Source of the DNA: Burkholderiaceae bacterium 16 | Lineage (GTDB): Bacteria; Pseudomonadota; Gammaproteobacteria; Burkholderiales; Burkholderiaceae | Assembly: GCA_000955785.1 (NCBI GenBank) | Contig: JYOD01000113.1 | Span: forward strand, 36,307-100,306 | DNA length: 64,000 nt | Direction: 5' to 3' | Shown here: positions 27,987 through 35,823 of the stretch, piece after piece | How the letters are laid out: each line of letters opens with the position of its first letter | Numbering within the stretch: position 1 is the first letter of the stretch | Made by a program: the position numbers and the translations under genes | The notes under the pieces: generated by a model | Told to the model about the DNA's origin: nothing | Databases searched by the model: none | The model's input: the letters and a program-made list of their open reading frames with translations, nothing else

Positions 27987-28691
27987 ATGGCAACCATCCT
28001 CGTAGTCGACGACGAAATGGGTATCCGGGAGTTGCTCTCGGAAATCCTCAGCGACGAAGGCCATGTGGTCGAAGTGGCAGAAAACGCGCAGAAGGCGCGC
28101 GAGTACCGTGCCGGCAATACGCCGGATCTGGTGCTGCTTGACATCTGGATGCCCGATACCGACGGCGTCACGCTGCTCAAGGAGTGGTCGGCCCAGGGCC
28201 TGCTCTCCATGCCGGTCATCATGATGTCGGGGCACGCCACCATCGATACCGCGGTGGAGGCGACCAAGATTGGCGCGCTCAATTTCCTCGAGAAGCCTAT
28301 TGCCTTGCAAAAGCTGCTGTCGGCGGTCGAGCAGGGCCTGGCACGCGGCGTCGAGCGTCCACGCGCAGGCGTGGCCGCCGGCACGGCATTGCCCGCGAAC
28401 GGCAGTGGCGAAGGCATCGCGGCGGTAGTGGCGGAAAGCGCCGCGGAGAGCGCCAATGGCGCCCCGCAACGGCTGCCCGAAGCGGAGATGCACTTTTCCT
28501 TCGATATGCCGCTGCGCGAGGCGCGCGACCTGTTCGAGCGCGCTTACTTCGAATACCACTTGCTGCGCGAACACGGCAGCATGACCCGCGTCGCCGAGAA
28601 AACCGGCCTCGAACGCACCCACCTGTACCGCAAGCTCAAGCAACTCGGCGTGGAACTCGGCCGCAACAAACCGGAACCAGCAGAACAATGA
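27987..28691 (+). CDS. ntrX: NtrX-type response regulator lacking the AAA+ domain (REC + Fis HTH)
   Basis: A 234-residue regulator. The receiver domain is at about 1-120 with the acidic pair VVDDE and phospho-acceptor Asp52 in LLDIWMPDTDG, and an HYxN-like MSGHATIDTAVEA loop. An Ala/Gly-rich linker (about 125-165) leads to a C-terminal Fis-type HTH (about 180-225; FERAYFEYHLLREHGSMTRVA, TGLERTHLYRKLKQLGV). Canonical NtrX has a ~240-residue sigma54-activating AAA+ domain between these; none is present, and there is no frameshift to explain it. The start at 27987 follows GGGGAAGT. It is the partner of ntrY. Confidence 0.92.
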   Translation: MATILVVDDEMGIRELLSEILSDEGHVVEVAENAQKAREYRAGNTPDLVLLDIWMPDTDGVTLLKEWSAQGLLSMPVIMMSGHATIDTAVEATKIGALNFLEKPIALQKLLSAVEQGLARGVERPRAGVAAGTALPANGSGEGIAAVVAESAAESANGAPQRLPEAEMHFSFDMPLREARDLFERAYFEYHLLREHGSMTRVAEKTGLERTHLYRKLKQLGVELGRNKPEPAEQ

Positions 28692-28711
28692 TGCGGTGAT
28701 GCGCGCAGCGC

Positions 28712-28740
28712 TTGACTGATTCAAAATGCGCTGCTATGAT
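28712..28740 (+). promoter_or_regulatory. Sigma70-type promoter of tRNA-Phe
   Basis: TTGACT (28712-28717), 17-bp spacer, TATGAT (28735-28740), 11 bp before the mature tRNA start. It is close to consensus and correctly spaced. Confidence 0.85.
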
Positions 28741-28751
28741 TTCGCTTCTTT

Positions 28752-28827
28752 GGCCCGGTAGCTCAGTCGGTAGAGCAGAGGATTGAAAATCCTTGTGTCG
28801 GCGGTTCGATTCCGTCCCAGGCCACCA
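28752..28827 (+). tRNA. tRNA-Phe (GAA)
   Basis: A 76-nt cloverleaf with encoded CCA. D arm GCTC...GAGC, anticodon stem GAGGA/TCCTT with loop TTGAAAA giving anticodon GAA at 34-36, T loop TTCGATT. The acceptor stem is GGCCCGG against CCAGGCC: position 5 is C and position 68 is A, so one acceptor pair is a C-A mismatch. The T stem has one G-U pair (50-64). A promoter lies directly upstream and a terminator directly downstream, so it is a single-gene transcript. Confidence 0.96.
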
Positions 28828-28835
28828 GCATTACG

Positions 28836-28872
28836 AAAAAGCCCAAGATCTGAAAAGGTCTTGGGCTTTTTT
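28836..28872 (+). terminator. Rho-independent terminator of tRNA-Phe
   Basis: A 10-bp stem, GCCCAAGATC (28841-28850) with GGTCTTGGGC (28857-28866) and one G-T pair, loop TGAAAA, extended by A5/T6 flanks. Confidence 0.95.
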
Positions 28873-29369
28873 CATTTGCCTGCGTTGATTTGCCTTTGCC
28901 GACGTATAAGATGCGCTTCGCCGTATTGGCATTCCCATGTGCCGCCGCGCGGTGGCGGACAAGGCCATAGGCGCGTTGTCTCCTTGCTCCGGCTTGTCCT
29001 GTATGCCCACGCGAAACCAGGGGCATGGACGTCCTTTCCAGTCCTCGCATGGCTATCGTCAGACGCCAGCTACGCCCTTGCTTTGTCCACTGTCACCGCC
29101 TATTGTTTAGGCACAATTTCCTCGACCAATGCCATCGCACCCGCGATTATCGGCATTGCGCCAAATACCCCTGAATTCCGGCTTCCGCATTTCGGCCTGA
29201 CCTCCGAATTTCACCATTGCACGCTTCGTATCCGTGCCGTGCGGGTAGCAATCTGGCAAAACACGCCGCGCATTCGATACCACCAGTTCATTCAAAACTA
29301 GCCGCGCGTGCATTGACGCCGGAAGACGAAAAACGAACACTGCGCGCTCCCGCGGCGAGGACTGATTCC
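28873..29369. other. Gene-free stretch between tRNA-Phe and the MIP channel gene
   Basis: About 500 bp. Open frames exist on both strands but show no domain, no ribosome-binding site and composition unlike the coding neighbours. I see no RNA gene or repeat. It includes the promoter region of the downstream gene. Confidence 0.5.
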
Positions 29370-30221
29370 ATGTCCGAGGCGGTTTCCAGGCCATGCCAAG
29401 CAAACCCAATGCGCAAGCACCCCGACGATGTAATGACCGCTGAACCGCATGGACGCGCCGTACCCGTGCCTGCGAGCACGCTGGCCAGGCGCCTGGTGGC
29501 CGAAGCCTTGGGCACGGCGTTGCTGGTTGCAGTGGTGGTGGGTTCCGGCATTCGCGCGCAGCAGCTGGCCGGTGGCAATGTCGCACTGGCATTGCTGGCG
29601 AATTCGCTGGCCACGGGGGGTGGGCTCATCGCGTTGCTGCTGGCGCTGGGACCGGTATCGGGCGGTCATTTCAACCCCGTGGTGAGCCTTTGTGCATTGG
29701 TACAGGGCACGCTGCCGGCACGCGATGCGTGGCGCTATGCGCTGGTACAGGCTGCTGGCGCCATCGCGGGCGTCATCTGCGCGCATGCGATGTTTGGCGA
29801 GCCGATGCTAGCCTGGTCGGCACAAAGCCGCACCGGGACATCGATGTGGTGGAGCGAGTTCGTGGCCACCTTCGGCCTGATCAGCGTGGCCACCGGTGCC
29901 GGACGCAGCCGGCCCGGCCTGGTTCCGTTCGCCGTGGCGGCCTATATCACGGCTGGCTACTGGTTCACAGCATCAACCTCTTTTGCCAACCCGGCACTCA
30001 CCATTGCCTGTGCGTTGACGGCAACCTTCACCGGTATCCGTGCCATCGATGTGCCCGGCTTCATGCTGGCGCAACTGGCGGGAGGGTTGAGCGCCACGCT
30101 GATCTTCCACTGGTTGCTGCGCGCGCCGGCAGCGCTGCCGGGCCGTTCGCATGCGAAGCAAACGGCGGCATGGCCGACGCCTGGCCCGGCGGCAACTCCG
30201 GCCGCTACCAGCGCCGATTGA
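29370..30221 (+). CDS. MIP/aquaporin-family channel
   Basis: A 283-residue membrane channel with six helices in two homologous halves. The first pore half-helix reads SGGHFNPVVSL, so the NPA box is NPV (Asn102). The second is canonical, TSFANPALTI (Asn207). The family start around RRLVAEALGTALLVAVVVGSG lies about 35 residues in, and the region before it is uncertain. I used ATG 29370 because GAGG lies about 10 bp upstream; ATG 29409 or 29433 are alternatives. Relatives carry water, glycerol or metalloid acids. No arsenic genes are near, so the substrate is open. Its end overlaps the convergent porin gene by 17 bp. Confidence 0.85.
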   Translation: MSEAVSRPCQANPMRKHPDDVMTAEPHGRAVPVPASTLARRLVAEALGTALLVAVVVGSGIRAQQLAGGNVALALLANSLATGGGLIALLLALGPVSGGHFNPVVSLCALVQGTLPARDAWRYALVQAAGAIAGVICAHAMFGEPMLAWSAQSRTGTSMWWSEFVATFGLISVATGAGRSRPGLVPFAVAAYITAGYWFTASTSFANPALTIACALTATFTGIRAIDVPGFMLAQLAGGLSATLIFHWLLRAPAALPGRSHAKQTAAWPTPGPAATPAATSAD

Positions 30222-31998
30222 GCTGGACGCCGAAGATGGAGCCGGACGTTTGCGAGGCCCACGTATCCGCCGGCGAGGCGAACGCTATGCCATCCACGTC
30301 GCTGGCCTTGCTGTACGTGTAAAAGGCGCGCAGGTTGGCATTGCCGGCCGCCTTGCCAAGCGTGAAAGTCGGCGCCACGGTCAGGGCGGTGCGTTGCCCG
30401 CTCGCGCCAAAACCCGAGGAAATCTGGTCACGCGCCACCTCGAAGGTGAGCTTGAACTGCTCGCTGGCGATGTAGGCAGGGCGCACGCGCGTGGCTATCC
30501 ATTGCAGAGTTCCCACCGGCGAGCGGTCGAACTGCATGCTGGATTCGACCGAGCCTGCCAGGCCCAGGCCGGAGCGTTGCTTCCATTCCATCGATTCGGC
30601 CAGACGTACCCGGGACAACGCAGGACCCATGCCCGTGTAGCCAGTCAGCGCATTACGGCTGCCCTCGCCAAACTGCATGCCGAAACGATTGGTCCCGGCG
30701 AGCACGCCCTGTTGCTCGTGCATGGCCGACACCCACCATGCGCTGCCGGTCTGCTGGATCAGCGGCTGCGCTTCCACCCGCGTATAGCCGAGTTGCACCG
30801 AGCCTTTCTCGTTGGTCGTGATGGGGGCGGTGCGCAGCGAATGGTAACTAGGCAGGTTGGCGCCATTGAGATCATTGCGCGCGGTGTACTGGTAATTGAG
30901 CGCGATATCGCCAAAGCGCGCATTGTCCACGCCGAAGCGCATTGCCGGGGAAGTGGGCGGCAGCAGTCCCGAGGACATCAGGAAGGCCGAGGTCTCGCGC
31001 CGGCCAGCCCACATGGTGGCGCCGTCGAGTACCGACAGGCCACTGACCGAGGTATAGATCTGGGGCAGCAGGGCATACGGATCGACCGCTGCCGGGCGGC
31101 CATTGACCGAGGTGGCATCCGTCCCCTTGGCCTGCGCCACCAGTTGCACCTGGCCGCCGCCATCCAGGGCGAACAGCGATTCCTTGAGCTTGACCTCGCC
31201 GGTGCTGCGGCAGGCCAGCCCGCCGCCTACGCCGGTGGACAGCGTGCCGCCACCGGCGCAGGCACGCGTGGCCGTGTTGCGGTCGTCATAGGCTGCGCGC
31301 CCGCTGTAGCCGAGACGCCAGACCTGGTCGCCGGCCGGATCGTCGACCGGTAACTGCGAGACCAGGGCGAAGCCCTCGCTGGCTGGCGCCTCGGGGGCAT
31401 CGCCGTCGACCGGCTCGGCCACCTTCGGCGATGCTTCCGCGACGAACTGGCCCAGGCGCTTGGGAAAGAACACGACAGGAGGCGGCGGCGCCATCACTGG
31501 CTCTGGGGGCAAGGCAGGCTCGGGCGGTCCGGCGAGTTCCACGCCGTCGTCGGCCAGGCCTGCGTTGGCCCAGGTGGCCGGAAGCGGCGGGGCTGGCAGG
31601 GCAGCGTCCGGTGCACCGGCCTTGGGGACGTCCGGTGCACCGGACTCGGAGGGATCGGCGGGAACATGGGCCGCAGCGGCGGCAACGGGCGCGGAAGGCG
31701 CTTCCACGGCCGCAGGCCCGGCGTCAGCCACGCGTACTACCGCTGGGCCATTCTCGGCGCCACCGGCTGATTCGCGCGCAACCAAGGCTGCCAGCGGGTC
31801 GGTCTCCGGATCTACCTGTGGCGAGGGCCGGGCCTGTACCGCCACGGCCGGAGGCGCCACCAGCGCGTCCGATGCCGCCAGACTCGTGCCGGCCTGCGCA
31901 CACGCGTTTATCCCCCAGGCGGCCAGCACGGCAACAGCGAGGCAGCGAGAGTGACGAGGCGGCGGGCGGCCCGATTCGGCCAGGACAACAGACAACAT
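30205..31998 (-). CDS. LamB-like outer-membrane carbohydrate porin with long Ala/Pro-rich N-terminal region
   Basis: A 597-residue protein. A signal peptide (about 1-37, ending NACAQA) is followed by about 165 residues very rich in Ala, Pro, Val and acidic residues. A beta-barrel part starts at about 220 (VWRLGYSGRAAYDDRN) and ends in an aromatic C terminus, IFGVQLNRRW, as needed for BAM recognition. WAGRRETSAF resembles the maltoporin WAGKR segment, and strand-like alternation continues throughout, so a LamB-family sugar-selective porin is the best guess. The function of the Pro/Ala region is unknown. ATG 31998 is used; GTG 32007 is 9 bp upstream. Confidence 0.6.
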   Translation of the reverse strand: MLSVVLAESGRPPPRHSRCLAVAVLAAWGINACAQAGTSLAASDALVAPPAVAVQARPSPQVDPETDPLAALVARESAGGAENGPAVVRVADAGPAAVEAPSAPVAAAAAHVPADPSESGAPDVPKAGAPDAALPAPPLPATWANAGLADDGVELAGPPEPALPPEPVMAPPPPVVFFPKRLGQFVAEASPKVAEPVDGDAPEAPASEGFALVSQLPVDDPAGDQVWRLGYSGRAAYDDRNTATRACAGGGTLSTGVGGGLACRSTGEVKLKESLFALDGGGQVQLVAQAKGTDATSVNGRPAAVDPYALLPQIYTSVSGLSVLDGATMWAGRRETSAFLMSSGLLPPTSPAMRFGVDNARFGDIALNYQYTARNDLNGANLPSYHSLRTAPITTNEKGSVQLGYTRVEAQPLIQQTGSAWWVSAMHEQQGVLAGTNRFGMQFGEGSRNALTGYTGMGPALSRVRLAESMEWKQRSGLGLAGSVESSMQFDRSPVGTLQWIATRVRPAYIASEQFKLTFEVARDQISSGFGASGQRTALTVAPTFTLGKAAGNANLRAFYTYSKASDVDGIAFASPADTWASQTSGSIFGVQLNRRW

Positions 31999-32381
31999 AG
32001 ACAACACCAGTAAGGCGTGATTTTTTAACAGTCGCCCGATTGGACAGCAAGCGGGGTTACAAAATCCGCGGCAAAGGCGGCCTTTTCACCATATGGAACA
32101 GGGCGGCGGAACCACCCGGAAAGCAGCGCTTTCCTAGCGAAAACCCGGACTTTCCCGGTTCCCCGTGGCGAAAGGGCCACCGCTATAATCATCGGGCTTG
32201 TCCGACGGGTACGGACCGGCGCCCCCCCGAGCCTGGGCATGCCTTTGTAACAGGCTCATTAATTGCGCAGCCGCCGTACCCCGGCTTCATGCGCGCCACG
32301 GTACAGGGCCGGATGCCCACGCATGACGTGAGCGTGCCTGACGCTGCTGCCGCACCAAAAAATTTATAAAGAGGAGAAGTT
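31999..32381. promoter_or_regulatory. Divergent region between the porin gene and the TRAP binding-protein gene
   Basis: 383 bp without a credible gene. A perfect TATAAT (32184-32189) lies 190 bp before the plus-strand gene but without a recognisable -35, so it is only a candidate. A very strong ribosome-binding site (GAGGAG, 32371-32376) precedes ATG 32382. Confidence 0.45.
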
Positions 32382-33515
32382 ATGGAACGTCGTTCCTTTC
32401 TGTTGAAGGCATCGGCCGTGGCCGCCACCGGGGCGCTGGCCGCCTGCGGCAAGGAAGAAAAGGCCGCGGCGCCGGCCGCCGCCGGTGCCAGCGCACCGGC
32501 CGTGATCGGCAGCAACCCGGCTGTGGAATGGCGCCTGGCTTCCAGCTTTCCCAAGTCGCTCGACACCATCTTCGGTGGCGCCGAGCTGCTGTCGGCCCGG
32601 GTCAAGGAACTGACCGACGGCAAGTTCAACATCAAGGTGTTCGCCGCCGGCGAAATCGTGCCGGGCTTGCAGGTGCTGGACGCGGTGCAGAACAACACGG
32701 TGCAGATCGGCCACACCGCCGGCTACTACTACTTCGGCAAGAACCCGACGCTGTGCTTTGACACCACCATCCCCTTCGGCCTGACCGCACGCCAGCAGAA
32801 CGCCTGGATGCTGCAGGGCAACGGCATGAAGCTGATGCGCGAATTCTTCAAGGAATACAACGTCGTCAACTTCCTGGGCGGCAATACCAACGCGCAGATG
32901 GGCGGCTGGTTCCGCAAGGAAATCAAGACGGTAGCCGACCTGCAGGGCCTGAAGTACCGCATCGCCGGATTTGCCGGCGTGGTGCTGTCGCGCCTGGGCG
33001 TGGTGCCGCAGCAGATCGCCGGCGGCGACATCTATCCGGCACTGGAAAAAGGCACCATCGACGCGGCCGAATGGGTTGGCCCCTACGACGACGAGAAACT
33101 GGGCTTCTACAAGGTTGCGCCGTACTACTACTACCCGGGCTGGTGGGAAGGCAGCGCACAGCTGTCCTTCTATTCCTCGGCCACTGAGTACGAGAAGCTG
33201 CCTGCGCTGTACAAGCGCGCGCTGGAAACGGCCACCATCGAGGTCCACACCAACATGATGGCCAAGTACGATACGGTCAATCCGCAAGCCCTGGCGCGCC
33301 TGCTGGAAAACGGCGTGAAGCTGCGTCCGTTCTCCAAGGAGATCATGGAGGCCTGCTTCAAGGCCACCCAGGAAGCCTACGCCGAGGAAAACGCCAAGAA
33401 TCCTTCGTTCAAGAAGATCTACGACGACTGGCGCGTATTCCGCAACAATGAAGCCGCCTGGTTCAATGTGGCCGAGCAGGCGTTCTCGCAATTCAGCTTC
33501 ACGCACAAGCTGTAA
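32382..33515 (+). CDS. TRAP-transporter substrate-binding protein (DctP/TakP type), Tat lipoprotein
   Basis: A 377-residue binding protein. The N terminus MERRSFLLKASAVAATG has the twin-arginine pattern and is followed by a lipobox LAAC (Cys23), so it is probably a Tat-exported lipoprotein. The DctP fold follows, with QNNTVQIGHTAGYYYFGK, GTIDAAEWVGPYDDEKLG and YYYYPGWWEG; the last two resemble TakP, which binds 2-oxo acids such as pyruvate. No membrane subunits (DctQ/DctM) are next to it, so it works with permeases encoded elsewhere. The strong ribosome-binding site suggests high expression. A hairpin terminator follows. Confidence 0.9.
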   Translation: MERRSFLLKASAVAATGALAACGKEEKAAAPAAAGASAPAVIGSNPAVEWRLASSFPKSLDTIFGGAELLSARVKELTDGKFNIKVFAAGEIVPGLQVLDAVQNNTVQIGHTAGYYYFGKNPTLCFDTTIPFGLTARQQNAWMLQGNGMKLMREFFKEYNVVNFLGGNTNAQMGGWFRKEIKTVADLQGLKYRIAGFAGVVLSRLGVVPQQIAGGDIYPALEKGTIDAAEWVGPYDDEKLGFYKVAPYYYYPGWWEGSAQLSFYSSATEYEKLPALYKRALETATIEVHTNMMAKYDTVNPQALARLLENGVKLRPFSKEIMEACFKATQEAYAEENAKNPSFKKIYDDWRVFRNNEAAWFNVAEQAFSQFSFTHKL

Positions 33516-33560
33516 ATGCCCTGACACATGCGGGCCGCTACCCGCTGTGCCGCAAGCCAT

Positions 33561-33588
33561 AAGCCCGTGCCAAGCACGGGCTTTTTTA
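33561..33588 (+). terminator. Rho-independent terminator of the TRAP binding-protein gene
   Basis: A 10-bp stem, AAGCCCGTGC (33561-33570) with GCACGGGCTT (33574-33583), a tight loop, then TTTT. Confidence 0.9.
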
Positions 33589-33623
33589 CGCCGGTAGAAT
33601 CGCCCGATTCTTTGGGACTTCTC

Positions 33624-34514
33624 ATGCAAACCGGCATCATCTACGCGCTGCTCGCCTACACCATCTGGGGCCTGCTGCCGCTCTATATCAAATCCCTGCA
33701 CGGCATCGCGCCGATGGAGATATTGCTGCACCGGATGGTGTGGTCGCTGGTGTTCCTGGGCCTGGTGCTCACCTGGCGGCGCCACTGGGGCTGGTTGCGC
33801 GGGGTATGGTCCAATCCGCGCCTGCTGGCCGGCTTCGCTGCCAGCGCGCTGCTGCTGAGCGGCAACTGGTTTCTCTACATCTGGTCGGTATCGAACGGGC
33901 GGGTGGTGGACGCCAGCCTGGGGTACTTCATCAATCCGCTGTTCAACGTGCTGCTGGGCGTGCTGTTCCTGCACGAGCGGCTGCGCCCCGGCCAGTGGGC
34001 CTCGATCGCGCTGGCGGCCGCGGGAGTGGCCTGGCTGACCGTGGCTGCCGGCCAGCTGCCGTGGATCGCGCTGGCGCTGGCCGCCACGTTTGGCGGCTAC
34101 GGATTGCTGCGCAAGACCGCCACGCTTGGCGCGCTGGAAGGCCTGTCGCTGGAGACCCTGCTGTTGTTCCCGCTGGCGGCAAGCTCCCTGGCCTACCTGA
34201 TCGCCACCGGGCAGGCCGACTTCAGCCAGGCCAGCGGCGGCGTGCAGGTGCTGGCGTTGCTGGCCGGTCCCGTCACCGCTGTCCCCCTGCTGTTGTTTGC
34301 GGCGGGCGCGCGCCGCATCCCGCTGTCCTTGTTAGGGCTGCTGCAATACACGGGGCCGACGCTACAGCTGCTGCTCGGCGTGTGGCTGTGGAACGAGCCG
34401 TTCCCGGCAAGCAAGCAGGCCGGGTACGCAATGATCTGGATATCGCTGGCTGTCTATGCCATCGAAGGCATCTGGGCGGGGCGCCGGCGCAGCGGCGCCG
34501 TGGCGCAAGGCTGA
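33624..34514 (+). CDS. rarD: RarD/EamA-family transporter
   Basis: A 296-residue inner-membrane protein with ten helices (two EamA repeats). It has the RarD signatures YTIWGLLPLYIKSLHGIAPMEILLHRMVWS near the N terminus and GYFINPLFNVLLG in the middle, then LSLLGLLQYTGPTLQLLLGV. RarD proteins belong to the drug/metabolite transporter superfamily; the substrate is unknown (chloramphenicol sensitivity in some). The start ATG at 33624 follows a short upstream gap after the terminator, and 32 extra upstream residues are not family-like. Confidence 0.93.
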   Translation: MQTGIIYALLAYTIWGLLPLYIKSLHGIAPMEILLHRMVWSLVFLGLVLTWRRHWGWLRGVWSNPRLLAGFAASALLLSGNWFLYIWSVSNGRVVDASLGYFINPLFNVLLGVLFLHERLRPGQWASIALAAAGVAWLTVAAGQLPWIALALAATFGGYGLLRKTATLGALEGLSLETLLLFPLAASSLAYLIATGQADFSQASGGVQVLALLAGPVTAVPLLLFAAGARRIPLSLLGLLQYTGPTLQLLLGVWLWNEPFPASKQAGYAMIWISLAVYAIEGIWAGRRRSGAVAQG

Positions 34515-34539
34515 GGGAAGGGGGCTCCTTCCGCTGGAG

Positions 34540-34786
34540 CCTCATCTTATTCTTGCCAGAAATGAATATCAGAAAAAAAATCGAGTCATCATCCATCCTG
34601 CTGATGAATATCGAAGATTTCCGACATTTTCACTGAGAGAACGGGTAGGCGGTGGCCATCAGATCCCAACACAAATATTCACTGCATCTATCTCGACAAC
34701 CACAGTTCGCGAGCATTCATTGATATAGAGAATACTCATTCCCATCTATCAAATCGTTCAAAGCCCTGCCTGCGGTCCAATCCCCC
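34540..34786. other. AT-rich non-coding island
   Basis: About 250 bp with clearly lower G+C than its surroundings, between rarD and the downstream reductase gene. It contains an A8 run, two copies of ATGAATATC (34562-34570 and 34604-34612) and no gene. It may be a remnant of transferred DNA or a nucleoid-protein binding region; nothing more can be said. Confidence 0.5.
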
Positions 34787-35770
34787 TCAGTAAAGCCCGC
34801 GCACCTGCGCATGCAGACGCACCAGGCCGAGCAGCGCATCGATATTGGGCGTAGCAATCCCGACGTGCTCGCCAATTTCCCTCACTGAGGCCACCAGCGC
34901 GTCGATCTCCAGTGGCCGCCCCGCCTCGGCATCCTGCAACATTGAGGTCTTGAAGGCTCCCAGCTTGCGCGTCACCTGGCTACGCTCCTCGCCGCTCTGC
35001 GCGATCGGGCAGCCAATAGCCGCGCCGATCCGTCCAGCTTCCTCCATCACCGCCAGGCAGAAGCGGTTGACCAGCGGGTCGTCGAGGATGCGGTCGCAAG
35101 TCGCGCCGGTCAGCACTGAGACCGGGTTCATCGTCATATTGCCCCACAGCTTGAACCAGATGTCCTGCTGGATAGCCGCGCTGCGCTCGATCTCCAGGCC
35201 ACCTTTGGCAAGCAGGCTGGCCACCGTTTCGACCTTGCCGGCCGCCATGCCCGAATCGCCACCGGCGGCACCGAGGATCAGGCGCTCGCCAAAGCCATGG
35301 CGCACAGTGGCCGGCGCTGGCGTGGAGGCCGTCAGGTGCACCACGCAGCCGATCACCTGCGTGGCCGGAATGGCACGCGCGATGGCGCCTTCCGGATCCA
35401 CCGCGTGCAGCGACAGCCCCGCGTGCGGACCTGGGCGCTCGAAAAACCACCACGGCACGCCATTCATCGCCGTGACCACCACCGTATCGGGGCCGATCAA
35501 CGGCCCTATGGCCCGCGCCAGCTGCGGCAACGCCGGGGCCTTCACCGCCAGGATCACCACGTCCTGCGTACCTAGCGCTGCGGGATCGCCTTCCGCGTGA
35601 ACCTGGAAGGTCTCGCTATGTTCGCCTTCGACCAGGGTCAGACCCTGCGCGCGCAGCGTGGACAGGGTCTGGCCGCGCGCCAGCACATTGAGCCCCTGGC
35701 CGGAACGGGCAAGCCGCGCGCCAATAAAACCGCCGACGGCGCCTGCGCCGACGATGCAAAGAGATGTCAT
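34787..35770 (-). CDS. Ketopantoate reductase (PanE/ApbA) family protein
   Basis: A 327-residue NADP-dependent reductase. The Rossmann motif LCIVGAGAVGGFIGARLARSG is at the N terminus, VVTAMNGVPWWFF follows (about 100-112), then the C-terminal helical domain with catalytic Lys in DIWFKLWGNMTMNPVS. True PanE makes pantoate from ketopantoate; several family members act on other substrates. The gene lies 53 bp downstream of a class II aldolase gene on the same strand, so a catabolic role with an aldol-type substrate is possible. ATG 35770 is chosen because AAGG lies 5 bp upstream; GTG 35779 is an alternative. Confidence 0.85.
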   Translation of the reverse strand: MTSLCIVGAGAVGGFIGARLARSGQGLNVLARGQTLSTLRAQGLTLVEGEHSETFQVHAEGDPAALGTQDVVILAVKAPALPQLARAIGPLIGPDTVVVTAMNGVPWWFFERPGPHAGLSLHAVDPEGAIARAIPATQVIGCVVHLTASTPAPATVRHGFGERLILGAAGGDSGMAAGKVETVASLLAKGGLEIERSAAIQQDIWFKLWGNMTMNPVSVLTGATCDRILDDPLVNRFCLAVMEEAGRIGAAIGCPIAQSGEERSQVTRKLGAFKTSMLQDAEAGRPLEIDALVASVREIGEHVGIATPNIDALLGLVRLHAQVRGLY

Positions 35771-35823
35771 GGCCTTCACTCTCGTAGGTTTCTGGGTTTA
35801 TTCACCGAACGAATCAGATATAT

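Noticed and set aside
28783..29301. Plus- and minus-strand frames after tRNA-Phe
   Set aside because: They start inside the tRNA or its terminator and encode nothing recognisable.
32184..32189. TATAAT as the promoter of the TRAP binding-protein gene
   Set aside because: Perfect -10 but no -35 at 16-18 bp; kept only as a remark in the intergenic entry.
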